From JAMXLO01 sp041487355 (GTDB lineage Bacteria > Pseudomonadota > Alphaproteobacteria > Acetobacterales > Acetobacteraceae): 34,869 nucleotides of DNA. The position numbers were made by a program, and so were the translations under genes. The notes below the pieces were generated by a model. The model searched no databases, was not told where the DNA came from, and worked only from the letters and a program-made list of their open reading frames with translations. Location of the stretch: NCBI GenBank assembly GCA_041487355.1, contig JBGPND010000033.1, forward strand, positions 1 through 34,869, read 5' to 3'. Below, piece by piece: positions 22,185 to 30,081 of the stretch. Within the stretch, counting starts at the first letter, position 1. Each line of letters starts with the position of its first letter.

Positions 22185-22940
22185 ATGACTGAGGTACCGG
22201 ACTTGACACGTTCCCCGCCGCAAGTGGGCGCAGAGTTCGACTCTTACGGCCAAGGCTACGCGGCAGGCATGGAAAACCCGATGAAGCAGCTCTTGGGGGA
22301 CTCGGCAGAGGATTTCGTTGCTGTCAAACTGCGCTGGCTCCTCCGGGCATGTCCCGTTCTGCGCTCGGCCGACGCGTCGTACCGCGTACTTGATTATGGC
22401 TGCGGCACGGGGACACTGCTTCGTCTCATGCGGCAGGCAGGCCTGCGCGTCACGCTAGCTGGCTGCGACATCTCGCATCAAATGCTCGAAGGAGCTGCGC
22501 GGTGCTGGCCCGCAAGTCTGCCGAAGCCCGTGCTTCACGTACAGGAAGCAGGAGCCGAGGCGCCATTTCCTTTAGAAGAATTCGATTTGGTGATCATCAG
22601 CGCCGTCCTGCATCACGTCGCACCGTCGGATCGGCCAAGCGTGTATGCGGCAGTGCGTCGCCTGCTGCGCGCCGAAGGGCGGGTGGTGGTGTTCGAGCAC
22701 AACCCGCTGAACCCGGTCACGCGCTATGTTGTGGCACGCACGCCAATCGACCGTAATGCCATTCTGCTTCGCGCCAGCGAGACGCAGAGGGCACTTCACA
22801 TGGCGAGATTTTCAGATATCCGAACCAAATACCTCATGTTTTTTCCTCCGCGGCTGAAACCTTTGGCTGCCTGCGAGGCGGCGCTCGGCTGGCTGCCACT
22901 TGGTGCCCAGTACGCAACCACAGCTTTCCGCCGAGGATAG
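22185..22940 (+). CDS. Class I SAM-dependent methyltransferase
   Basis: A 251-residue protein. SAM-binding motif I is RVLDYGCGTGTLL (about residues 67-79), followed by the acidic LAGCDIS. Motif IV is DLVIISAVLHHV, and after it comes LLRAEGRVVVFEHNPLNPVTR, typical of Methyltransf_11/25 enzymes that act on lipids or glycans. ATG 22185 is preceded by GAGGAA at the end of the upstream GT2 gene. It is the last gene of the three-gene overlapping glycosylation set. It may modify a sugar or lipid made by this cluster; the target is inferred only from context. Confidence 0.88.
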   Translation: MTEVPDLTRSPPQVGAEFDSYGQGYAAGMENPMKQLLGDSAEDFVAVKLRWLLRACPVLRSADASYRVLDYGCGTGTLLRLMRQAGLRVTLAGCDISHQMLEGAARCWPASLPKPVLHVQEAGAEAPFPLEEFDLVIISAVLHHVAPSDRPSVYAAVRRLLRAEGRVVVFEHNPLNPVTRYVVARTPIDRNAILLRASETQRALHMARFSDIRTKYLMFFPPRLKPLAACEAALGWLPLGAQYATTAFRRG

Positions 22941-23081
22941 CGGTCTAGGCGCGATGGGGTGTCCGAGCCCCGCCGCCCCCGGCTCGGCCGGGTATCGGAG
23001 CTCCTCCAGGGTGGTTTCGCGCCCCAGCAGCCTGCAATATGGTTTCATCGCTTCCGTTCGACCCGCAGCGTGCCCAAGCCC

Positions 23082-23261
23082 CTACCGTCCCGGCGTCTCG
23101 ATCGGCGCGCAATTGGTACGGCCGGAGGCGACGCAGTCCTGGATCTGTGCCGCCTGATTGAGCCGGTGCATGATGAACAGCACGGCGATGATCGCCACCA
23201 CGATCGCCACCAGCCCGATCAGTGCGCGGTGCGGGCTGGGGCCTGGATCCTCATCCGCCAT
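23082..23261 (-). CDS. Small single-pass membrane protein coupled to the oligopeptide ATPase gene
   Basis: A 59-residue protein. A short acidic/polar N-terminus (ADEDPGPSPHR) precedes one membrane helix (ALIGLVAIVVAIIAVLFIMH, about residues 13-32). The tail LNQAAQIQDCVASGRTNCAPIETPGR has two cysteines, likely in the periplasm. The ATG at 23261-23259 overlaps the TGA of the upstream ABC ATPase gene as ATGA, which argues for a real, coupled gene. The tail wording (IQDCVASGRTNCAPI) looks like a conserved alphaproteobacterial small protein, but no function is known to me. It could be an accessory of the transporter or an unrelated passenger at the operon end. Confidence 0.72.
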   Translation of the reverse strand: MADEDPGPSPHRALIGLVAIVVAIIAVLFIMHRLNQAAQIQDCVASGRTNCAPIETPGR

Positions 23262-24286
23262 CACCCCGCTGTCCTGCCTTCTTCCACCGCATGACACGCG
23301 ACAAGGACGTCGCCTTCGCGCGTGTGGTGCGGCTTCTCGCTGCGGCAGCGCGCGTTGGCAAGCGGGCAGCGGGGATGGAACGGGCAGCCGGGTGGCGGGG
23401 CAATCGGGCTCGGCACCTCGCCGCCGACCGGCGTGCGGCTGCGGCCGATCAGTTCAAGATCCGGGATCGCATCCAGCAGCAGTCGCGTGTAGGGATGCCG
23501 CGGCGTGCGGAAGATCGTTTCGGCCGGGCCGATCTCGACGATGCGGCCGAGATACATCACGCCGAGCCGATCCGACATGTGGCGCACGACGGCCAGGTTG
23601 TGGCTGATGAACAGATAGGTCAGGCCGAGCCGAAGCTGCAGATCGCGCATCAGGTTGAGGATCTGCGCCTGCACCGAAACGTCCAGCGCGCTGGTCGGTT
23701 CGTCGCACACCAGGAATTCCGGTTCGGAGGACAATGCGCGAGCGATCGAGATGCGCTGGCGCTGGCCGCCGGAGAATTCGTGCGGATACTTTTCCCCGTC
23801 AGATGCCGCAAGCCCAACCTGGGTCAGCAACGCGGCGACGCGGTCGGCGATCTCACGCCGCGAGCGGATGATGCCGAAAGCGCGGATCGGCTCGGCGACG
23901 ATATCGCGCACTTGCCAGCGTGGGTTGAGCGAAGCATAGGGGTCCTGGAAGATCATGTTCATCCGCCGCCGCAGTTCGGGCTGCGCGCGGACGGCGGAAA
24001 GCGGCTGACCCTCGAAGCGGATTTCTCCCGCGCTCGGCGCATAGAGCCCGACGGCGAGACGCGCGATGGTGGACTTGCCGCAGCCGGACTCGCCGACCAG
24101 CGCAAGGGTCGTGCCGCGCGGGATGGCAAACGACACATCGTCCACCGCGCGTAAGCTTTGCCGATGTTCGCGCGAGATGACGCGCTGCAGCCAGGGCTTC
24201 GATACATCGAAGTAGTGCGTGACGCCGACCGCCTCGAGCATCGGCGCATCGGTGACGGAATGTGTATCAGCCGGCGCTTCAGGCAT
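23261..24286 (-). CDS. Oligopeptide/dipeptide ABC importer ATPase 2 (DppF/OppF-like)
   Basis: A 341-residue ATPase. It has Walker A GESGCGKST, Q-loop MIFQDPYASLNPRW, signature FSGGQRQRISIARAL, Walker B LVCDEPTSALDVSVQAQILN and switch ISHNLAVVRHMSD. The C-terminal oligopeptide-ATPase extension carries CPFHPRCPLANARC, a Cys pattern that in relatives binds an iron-sulfur cluster. The N-terminal VTHYFDVSKPWLQR with a long loop is usual for the 'F' subunit. ATG 24286 is chosen, overlapping the DppD-like stop by 8 bases; a start at 24325 would overlap more. It works with the co-operonic DppB/C/D-like proteins to energise uptake of peptides or other small solutes. Confidence 0.92.
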   Translation of the reverse strand: MPEAPADTHSVTDAPMLEAVGVTHYFDVSKPWLQRVISREHRQSLRAVDDVSFAIPRGTTLALVGESGCGKSTIARLAVGLYAPSAGEIRFEGQPLSAVRAQPELRRRMNMIFQDPYASLNPRWQVRDIVAEPIRAFGIIRSRREIADRVAALLTQVGLAASDGEKYPHEFSGGQRQRISIARALSSEPEFLVCDEPTSALDVSVQAQILNLMRDLQLRLGLTYLFISHNLAVVRHMSDRLGVMYLGRIVEIGPAETIFRTPRHPYTRLLLDAIPDLELIGRSRTPVGGEVPSPIAPPPGCPFHPRCPLANARCRSEKPHHTREGDVLVACHAVEEGRTAG

Positions 24287-25274
24287 GCGTGGCGCGCTCG
24301 GTGCGTACGGCGGCGCGATCCGCATGCAGCCAGCAGGCGGCGCGCGTTACGCCGGCGTCCAGCAATTCCGGCCGCTCGACACGGCAGCGGTCGAACACTT
24401 TCGGGCAACGCGGATTGAAGGCGCAGCCCGGCGGAATTGCATTCAGCCGCGGCATCGCGCCATCGATCTGGCGCAGGCGCTCGACGCGATGCTCCAGCGA
24501 GGGGATGCTGCCCATCAGGCCCTCGGTGTAGGGATGCGCCGGATGCTTGATCACCTCGACGACCGGCCCGATCTCCACCACGCGGCCGGCGTACATCACC
24601 GCGACACGGTCCGCTGTCTCGGCAATCACGCCCATGTCGTGCGTCACCAGCATCACCGCCGTTCCATGATCGCGCGTGAGGCGCTTGAGCAATGTGATGA
24701 TCTGCGCCTGGACCGATACGTCGAGCGCTGTGGTGGGTTCGTCCGCGATGACCAGGCGCGGTTCGGCGCAGAGAGCGAGTGCCACGACAACGCGCTGGCG
24801 CATGCCGCCGGAGAATTCGTGCGGATAAGCATCGATGCGCTGTGCTGCCGCGGGAATGCCGACCTCCTCCAGCCAGCCGATCGCGCGCTTGCGTGCCTCG
24901 GCGTCGGTCAGCATCAGGTGCGTCTGCATGGTTTCGACAAGCTGACGGCCGATCGAATAGAGCGGATTGAGCGTGGTCAGCGGATCCTGGAAGATGGTGC
25001 CGATCTGCCTGCCGCGGATGTGGCGCATCGCCTCGTAGGGAAGATTGTCGATCCGCCTGGCGTCGAGCAGTATCTCGCCGCCGGCGATGCGGCCGGGCGG
25101 TTCCAGCAGGCCGATGATCGCCGCACCAGTCAGCGACTTTCCGGCACCTGATTCACCGACCACGCCGAGCACCTCGCCGGCCTCGATATCGAACGACACG
25201 CGATCAAGCGCACGCAGCACGCCCCGGCGGGTGGGGAATTCGACGGTCAGGTCACGGACTGACAGGAGAAGCAT
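24279..25274 (-). CDS. Oligopeptide/dipeptide ABC importer ATPase 1 (DppD/OppD-like)
   Basis: A 331-residue ATPase. It begins MLLLSVRDLTVEFPTRRG (family start), with Walker A GESGAGKSL, Q-loop TIFQDPLTTLNPLYSIG, signature FSGGMRQRVVVALAL, Walker B LVIADEPTTALDVSVQAQI and switch VTHDMGVIAETAD. The C-terminal part has the oligopeptide extension HPYTEGLMGSIPSL and CAFNPRCPKVFDRC. ATG 25274 forms an ATGA overlap with the permease stop. The longer in-frame start at 25379 lies over the permease gene and is rejected. It pairs with the DppF-like ATPase as a heterodimer. Confidence 0.93.
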   Translation of the reverse strand: MLLLSVRDLTVEFPTRRGVLRALDRVSFDIEAGEVLGVVGESGAGKSLTGAAIIGLLEPPGRIAGGEILLDARRIDNLPYEAMRHIRGRQIGTIFQDPLTTLNPLYSIGRQLVETMQTHLMLTDAEARKRAIGWLEEVGIPAAAQRIDAYPHEFSGGMRQRVVVALALCAEPRLVIADEPTTALDVSVQAQIITLLKRLTRDHGTAVMLVTHDMGVIAETADRVAVMYAGRVVEIGPVVEVIKHPAHPYTEGLMGSIPSLEHRVERLRQIDGAMPRLNAIPPGCAFNPRCPKVFDRCRVERPELLDAGVTRAACWLHADRAAVRTERATHA

Positions 25275-26218
25275 CAGCGCAGCCTCGGGTTGAGCGCGTC
25301 GCGCAGCCAGTCGCCGAGTAGGTTGATCGACAGCACCATCAGCACGAGGGCGACGCCGGGATATATCGTCACCCACCATTCGCCGGAGAACAGGAAGTCA
25401 TTGCCGATGCGGATCAGCGTGCCGAGCGAGGGCTCGGTCGGCGGCAGACCGACACCCAGGAACGACAGGGTCGCCTCGGCAAGGATTGCATTGCCCAGCG
25501 CCAGAGTGCCGATCACCAGCACCGGCCCGATTACGTTGGGCAGCACATGGGTCAGCATCACCCGCGTCGACGATAGCCCGATGACACGCGCGGCCATCAC
25601 ATAGTCCTTGTTGCGCTCCACCAGGGTGGAGCCACGCACGGTGCGTGCGAAGCCCGGCCACAGGCTGATGCCGATGGCAAAGATCAGCACGTAGAGTTGC
25701 AATGACGTATGCAGCGACTTGGGCAGCGCCGCACCGATTACGCCGTCCACCAATAACGCCGTGAGAATCGCGGGAAACGTCAGTTGCACGTCGGCGATGC
25801 GCATCAGCAGCGAATCCAGCGCGCCGCCCGCATAGCCGGCGGTCAGCCCGACCGCGATGCCGACCACGACCGCAAAGCCTACCGCCAGGAAGCCGACCAG
25901 CAGGCTGACCCGCGCACCGTACATGATCGCGGAGAGCACGTCGCGACCCTGGTTGTCGGTGCCGAGCGGATTGGACCAGCCGGAGTCGGGCAAAGGCAGC
26001 GGTGGCTTGAAGCTATCGAGCAGGCTCAGGCTCGCAAGATCCATTGGATTGTGCGGCGCGAGCCACGGCGCGCCGAAGGAGCCGATGATCAGCACAAGCG
26101 CGACAAAGGCCGAAACGATGGCAATCGGCGAGCGACGGAAGCTGTACAGCAGGTCGCTGTCGAGGAAGCGCGCCATGCGCCCCTCGCCGCGCGGCGCCTG
26201 GATTGTCTGCCCGCTCAT
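25274..26218 (-). CDS. Oligopeptide/dipeptide ABC importer permease 2 (DppC/OppC-like)
   Basis: A 314-residue permease. The N-terminal OppC-type helix (SPIAIVSAFVALVLIIGSFGAPW) is followed by HPLGTD-like GWSNPLGTDNQGRDVLSAIMYGARVSLLVG, the hallmark of the C subunit (seen in the parts NPLGTDNQGRDVLS and GARVSLLVG). The ATPase-contact loop is KDYVMAARVIGLSSTRVMLTHVLPN (about residues 205-229). It has about six membrane helices. Start and stop both overlap neighbouring genes by the ATGA pattern (26215-26218 and 25274-25277), which shows a tight operon. Confidence 0.93.
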   Translation of the reverse strand: MSGQTIQAPRGEGRMARFLDSDLLYSFRRSPIAIVSAFVALVLIIGSFGAPWLAPHNPMDLASLSLLDSFKPPLPLPDSGWSNPLGTDNQGRDVLSAIMYGARVSLLVGFLAVGFAVVVGIAVGLTAGYAGGALDSLLMRIADVQLTFPAILTALLVDGVIGAALPKSLHTSLQLYVLIFAIGISLWPGFARTVRGSTLVERNKDYVMAARVIGLSSTRVMLTHVLPNVIGPVLVIGTLALGNAILAEATLSFLGVGLPPTEPSLGTLIRIGNDFLFSGEWWVTIYPGVALVLMVLSINLLGDWLRDALNPRLR

Positions 26219-27207
26219 CGCGCCCCCGTCGCAGTGCGACGATCAATGCGCAGGCGCGGATCGACGGCGTAATATAACAGGTCGACGATCAGGTTGATCA
26301 CCACGAAGATCAGCGCGATCAGCATGAGATAGGCGCCCATCACCGGAATATCCGCCACGGCCACGGATTGCACCAGCAGCAGCCCCATGCCGGGCCACTG
26401 GAACACCGTCTCCGTCACCAGCGCGAATGCGATGATGCCGCCGAGCTGCAGGCCGATGATGGTGATCACCGGCACGAGCGTGTTCTTCAATGCGTGGCCG
26501 AAATTGATCGCCCGGTTGGACAGGCCGCGGGCGCGGGCGAACTTGATGTAGTCGGTGCGCAGCACCTCCAGCATCTCGGCGCGAACCAGGCGCATGATCA
26601 GCGTCATCTGGAACAGGCCAAGCGTTATCCCGGGCAGGATCAGCGCCTTGATGCCCGCCCAGGAGGTGAACCCCGTGGTCCACCAGGTGCCGATATGCGT
26701 CACCGGCCCGCGACCGAAGCTTGGCAGCCAGCCCAGTGCCACGGCAAAGATCAGGATCAGCAGGATGCCGAGCAGAAATACCGGCAGCGAAACGCCGATC
26801 AGGCTGATCACCATGAACAGCCGCGCCAGCGGCGAATTGCGGTAGATACCGGTGTATACGCCTAGCGGCACGCCCATCAGCGTGGCGAGCACCGAGGCGG
26901 TGAAGGCGAGCTCCAACGTCGCCGGCAGCCGCTCGGCGATCAGTCCGGCGACCGGCTGGGCCAGTCGGAAGCTGATGCCGAAATTGCCGTGCAGCGCCGC
27001 CCACATGAATTTCGCGTACTGGACGAAGAAGGGCTGATCGAGGCCGAGCTGGTGGATCAATGCCTGGCGCTGCGCCTCGGTGTGGTCCTGGCCGAGCATG
27101 ATGGTGACCGGATCGCCGACGAAGGTGAACAGCGCGTAGGCCAGGAAGCCGACGACCAGCATCACGGGAATGGCTTGCAGGATGCGCGAGACGATGAAAG
27201 CGAGCAT
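26215..27207 (-). CDS. Oligopeptide/dipeptide ABC importer permease 1 (DppB/OppB-like)
   Basis: A 330-residue permease with the OppB/DppB arrangement. It has an N-terminal helix ILQAIPVMLVVGFLAYALFTFVGDPV and the conserved loop LGQDHTEAQRQALIHQLGLDQPFFVQYAKFMW (parts: QRQALIHQLGLD, VQYAKF). A periplasmic part carries HGNFGISFRLAQPV. Membrane segments follow, with the ATPase-contact loop TDYIKFARARGLSNRAINFGHALKNTLVP (about 222-250). It follows the polyamine-type ATPase gene by only 12 bases in the same direction, so both transporter sets may share a transcript. No DppA-like binding protein gene is in the window. Confidence 0.93.
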   Translation of the reverse strand: MLAFIVSRILQAIPVMLVVGFLAYALFTFVGDPVTIMLGQDHTEAQRQALIHQLGLDQPFFVQYAKFMWAALHGNFGISFRLAQPVAGLIAERLPATLELAFTASVLATLMGVPLGVYTGIYRNSPLARLFMVISLIGVSLPVFLLGILLILIFAVALGWLPSFGRGPVTHIGTWWTTGFTSWAGIKALILPGITLGLFQMTLIMRLVRAEMLEVLRTDYIKFARARGLSNRAINFGHALKNTLVPVITIIGLQLGGIIAFALVTETVFQWPGMGLLLVQSVAVADIPVMGAYLMLIALIFVVINLIVDLLYYAVDPRLRIDRRTATGAR

Positions 27208-27219
27208 GCGGATTATCGA

Positions 27220-28320
27220 TCAGGCATGGTCATCAGGGGGCGCGATCACCCAGGCGTCCTCGGGACGAAACCAGGCCATCGCGGCATCGCCCTGGGACCA
27301 GGCGGCGCTGCCATCGTTCATCGTCTCGGCCAGTGCCGCGGAACCGTCGGCCAGTCGCAGGCGCAGTTCGATCCGGGCACCGAGATAGACCACCCGTTCT
27401 ACCCGCGCCGGCCACGCTGTCACACCGGCTGGGACGGAGTCGGCAGTTGCCAGCTTCAATCTTTCGGGCCGGATCGTCAGGGCGAGTTCGCCTGCCGGTT
27501 CGGTGCCTGATGGAAGCCGCACGAGTGCTGCCCCTGCTGCGGTTTCCAGCCGCACCAGCCCGCCCGTCGGCGCACCACCATCCGATCGCGCCGGCAGCAG
27601 GTTGATGCTGCCGATGAAGCCAGCGACGAAACGGTTGGCGGGACGCTCGTACACGTCCGTCGGCGTACCGATCTGCTCTATACGGCCCAGGCGCATCACC
27701 GCAATGCGGTCCGACATGGTGAGTGCCTCGCCCTGGTCGTGCGTGACGAACACCGTCGCAATGCCCAGCCGCCGCTGCAGGGCGGAGATTTCCACACGCA
27801 TCTCCTCCCGCAACTTCAGGTCCAGGTTGGACAGCGGTTCGTCCAGCAGCAGCATTGCCGGTCGGATCACCAGAGCACGCGCGAGTGCGACCCTCTGGCG
27901 CTGGCCGCCGGAGAGTTGCAACGGTCGTCGCTCGTCGAGACCGCTCAACTGCACGAGGTCCAGCGCCTGCGCGACGCGATGCGCCATCTCCCCACGCGGC
28001 ACGCGGCGCATGCGAAGGCCGAAGCCGACATTCTCGGCGACCGTCATGTGCGGGAACAGCGCATAGTCCTGGAACACCAAGCCCAGGTCTCGACGGAACG
28101 GCGGCAATGACTGGACTGCCCTGCCCTGCAGATGGATGCTGCCGGCATCCGGCGTGATGAAGCCGGCGATCATGTTCAGCGTCGTCGTCTTGCCGCAGCC
28201 GCTGGGACCGAGCAGCGTGACGAATTCGCCCTGCGCCACCGCGAGGTCGATCGCATCCACGGCGACCAGCTTGCCGAAGCGTTTGGTGAGGCCAGCAACC
28301 CGCAACGCCGGCTCAGCCAT
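27220..28320 (-). CDS. Polyamine-type ABC importer ATPase (PotA-like, with TOBE domain)
   Basis: A 366-residue ATPase. It has Walker A GPSGCGKTT (38-46), Q-loop LVFQDYALFPHMTVAENV, signature LSGGQRQRVALARAL, Walker B MLLLDEPLSNLDLKLR and switch VTHDQGEALTMSD. The C-terminal TOBE-type beta domain (about residues 270-366: LALTIRPERLKL, VERVVYLGARIELRLRL) is typical of the PotA/FbpC/CysA lineage that serves polyamines, iron, phosphonates or opines. Its start overlaps the permease stop by 8 bases. The substrate group is judged from the permease and binding protein next to it. Confidence 0.93.
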   Translation of the reverse strand: MAEPALRVAGLTKRFGKLVAVDAIDLAVAQGEFVTLLGPSGCGKTTTLNMIAGFITPDAGSIHLQGRAVQSLPPFRRDLGLVFQDYALFPHMTVAENVGFGLRMRRVPRGEMAHRVAQALDLVQLSGLDERRPLQLSGGQRQRVALARALVIRPAMLLLDEPLSNLDLKLREEMRVEISALQRRLGIATVFVTHDQGEALTMSDRIAVMRLGRIEQIGTPTDVYERPANRFVAGFIGSINLLPARSDGGAPTGGLVRLETAAGAALVRLPSGTEPAGELALTIRPERLKLATADSVPAGVTAWPARVERVVYLGARIELRLRLADGSAALAETMNDGSAAWSQGDAAMAWFRPEDAWVIAPPDDHA

Positions 28321-29131
28321 TGCCGGCTTCCTGATAGAGGAAATCGCCGATCCCTACGAAGCGGCCGAACAGCGCCACCAGCGCCAGCGGTATCAGCATC
28401 GACAGGATGGAAACGGCGGCCAGGGTCGGCGCGAAACCGAAATCGAGGAAGGCGAGGATCGCCACGGTGAGCGGCCGTTCGCCCGGGCGGGCAATGAACA
28501 GCGACAGGTTCACATCATCGAAGCTGTGGATAAACGCGAAGATCATGCCGGCGAACATGCCCGGGGTGGCGAGCGGCAATGTGACGTGGCGCAACACAGC
28601 GTATGGCGTCGCGCCGAGGCTCGCCGCGGCCGGCTCCAGATTGCCCGGCATCGCCGCCAGGCTGATCGCGACGGTGCGCACGGAAAACGGCAGGCAGATC
28701 ACCACGTGGCCGATCAGCAACGCCCAGAAGCCCATCCAACGCCCCAGGCCGACCAGTGACAGGAACTGCAACAGCGCGATGCCGGTGACCAGGCTGGGCA
28801 GTATCAGCGGCCCCAGCGTGATCGCGCGCACCAGCGTCTTGCCGGGAAACTCGTAGCGCTGGAAGGCGAATGCCAACGGCATGCCGACGGCGCCGGAGAT
28901 CAGCGCGGCGAGAGTCGCGAGTTCCAGGCTGAACAACAGAGGCTGCAGCCATTGCGGGCCGAACGCCGCACCCCACCACTGCAGCGAAAATCCGCGCGGC
29001 GGGAAGTAGGAGCGGTTGTCCTGATTGAACGCGACCGCCGCGGTGATCAGGATCGGCCCCAGCATGAACAGATAGACGCAGGCAACGGCGAGCTTCAGTG
29101 CGGCCCAGGGCAGTCGGCTGGGCAAAGTCAC
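28313..29131 (-). CDS. Polyamine-type ABC importer permease 2 (PotC-like)
   Basis: A 272-residue permease with about six membrane helices. The opening LKLAVACVYLFMLGPILITAAVAFNQ and the periplasmic SYFPPRGFSLQWWGAAF are PotC-like. The ATPase-contact loop is NLEPAAASLGATPYAVLRHVTLPLATPG (about 170-197). The start is GTG 29131 because it forms a GTGA overlap with the upstream permease stop (29128-29130) and leads directly into the first helix. A much longer in-frame frame from 29686 overlaps the whole upstream gene and is rejected. It works with the PotB-like permease as a heterodimer. Confidence 0.9.
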   Translation of the reverse strand: MTLPSRLPWAALKLAVACVYLFMLGPILITAAVAFNQDNRSYFPPRGFSLQWWGAAFGPQWLQPLLFSLELATLAALISGAVGMPLAFAFQRYEFPGKTLVRAITLGPLILPSLVTGIALLQFLSLVGLGRWMGFWALLIGHVVICLPFSVRTVAISLAAMPGNLEPAAASLGATPYAVLRHVTLPLATPGMFAGMIFAFIHSFDDVNLSLFIARPGERPLTVAILAFLDFGFAPTLAAVSILSMLIPLALVALFGRFVGIGDFLYQEAGNG

Positions 29132-29976
29132 GGTGCGCGCTGCCGGCTGCCGAGCGTGCTGGTGAGCAGCAGCAGTAACATCGCACTGACCAGCAGGATC
29201 GCGCCCATCGCCGAACCCAAGGACCAATCCAGCAGTTCGAGCATGAAGCGGCGGATCATCGTGGCCATCACCTCGGTGGTGGGACCGCCGAGGATTGCCG
29301 GCGTGGCGTAGGCGCTCATGGCAATGGCGAAGGTGAGCAGGAAGCCGCCGGCGATGCCGGGCGCGGTGAGTGGCAGGGTGACGGCGAGGAAGGTGCGCGC
29401 GCGGCCGGCGCCGAGGCTCATCGCGGCTCGTTCCAGGCTGGGATTGAGCCCGTTCAGCGAGGCCATGATGGTGAGCACGCCATAGGGCAGCAGCGCATGC
29501 GCCAGACCGATGATGATGGCCAGCGTGGAGGGCAGCATGATGAGCGGCTGATCGATCACGCCAAGCGAGCGGAGTGCGACGTTCATCGCACCTTCGCGAT
29601 TCAGCACCACCCACCAGCCATAGGTGCGCACGATCACGCTGGCCAGCAGCGGCGCCAGCGAAACGGCAATCAGCAGGTTTTTCCACCGGCTGGTCGTGCG
29701 CACGAGGAAATAGGCAAGCGGGTAGGCCAGCAGAACGACGATGGCGCCAGAGGAGATGCCGACGATGAAGCTGCGCAGGATGGCACCGAGGTAAAGCCGG
29801 TTGGAGAGCAGCGTGGCGTAATTATCGAGCGTGAGATTGCCGGTGGGGATCGTGTCTTCGGATTCCACAATGCTCATTGACAGCAGCACGGCGGAGGGGA
29901 TGACGAAGAATGCCAGCAGGAAGCAGGCTGGCGCGGCGATCAGCAGATAGGGTGCGAGGTACCGCCTACCCGTCAT
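29128..29976 (-). CDS. Polyamine-type ABC importer permease 1 (PotB-like)
   Basis: A 282-residue permease with about six membrane helices. The opening YLLIAAPACFLLAFFVIPSAVLLSMSI is followed by NLTLDNYATLL and a PotB-type middle (SRWKNLLIAVSLAPLLASVIVRTYGW). The ATPase-contact loop is NPSLERAAMSLGAGRARTFLAVTLPL (about 200-225). It is separated from the binding protein gene by 105 bases that hold two intergenic palindromes. In such operons these often lower expression of the membrane subunits relative to the binding protein. Confidence 0.92.
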   Translation of the reverse strand: MTGRRYLAPYLLIAAPACFLLAFFVIPSAVLLSMSIVESEDTIPTGNLTLDNYATLLSNRLYLGAILRSFIVGISSGAIVVLLAYPLAYFLVRTTSRWKNLLIAVSLAPLLASVIVRTYGWWVVLNREGAMNVALRSLGVIDQPLIMLPSTLAIIIGLAHALLPYGVLTIMASLNGLNPSLERAAMSLGAGRARTFLAVTLPLTAPGIAGGFLLTFAIAMSAYATPAILGGPTTEVMATMIRRFMLELLDWSLGSAMGAILLVSAMLLLLLTSTLGSRQRAP

Positions 29977-29990
29977 GGCCGTCTTCAGCC

Positions 29991-30074
29991 GTCATGCCGG
30001 GGCTTGGCCCCGGCATCCACGTCTTGCGTGTGGCAGTAAAGGACGTGAATGGCGGGCCTTCGCCCGCCATGACG
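29991..30074. repeat. Two palindromic intergenic repeats between the binding protein and permease genes
   Basis: Palindrome 1 is ATGCCGGGG-cttgg-CCCCGGCAT (29994-30016) inside GTCATGCCGGGG...CCACG. Palindrome 2 is ATGGCGGGC-cttc-GCCCGCCAT (30049-30070), followed by GACGAA. Both have the form of REP-like elements common in Alphaproteobacteria. They lie in the transcript between potD-like and potB-like genes, so they can form hairpins that stabilise the upstream message or attenuate read-through. Confidence 0.8.
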
Positions 30075-30081
30075 AACAAAG

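Noticed and set aside
28313..29686. A 457-residue version of the PotC-like permease
   Set aside because: The extra 185 N-terminal residues are the wrong-frame translation of the PotB-like gene; the GTG at 29131 with a GTGA overlap is the better start.
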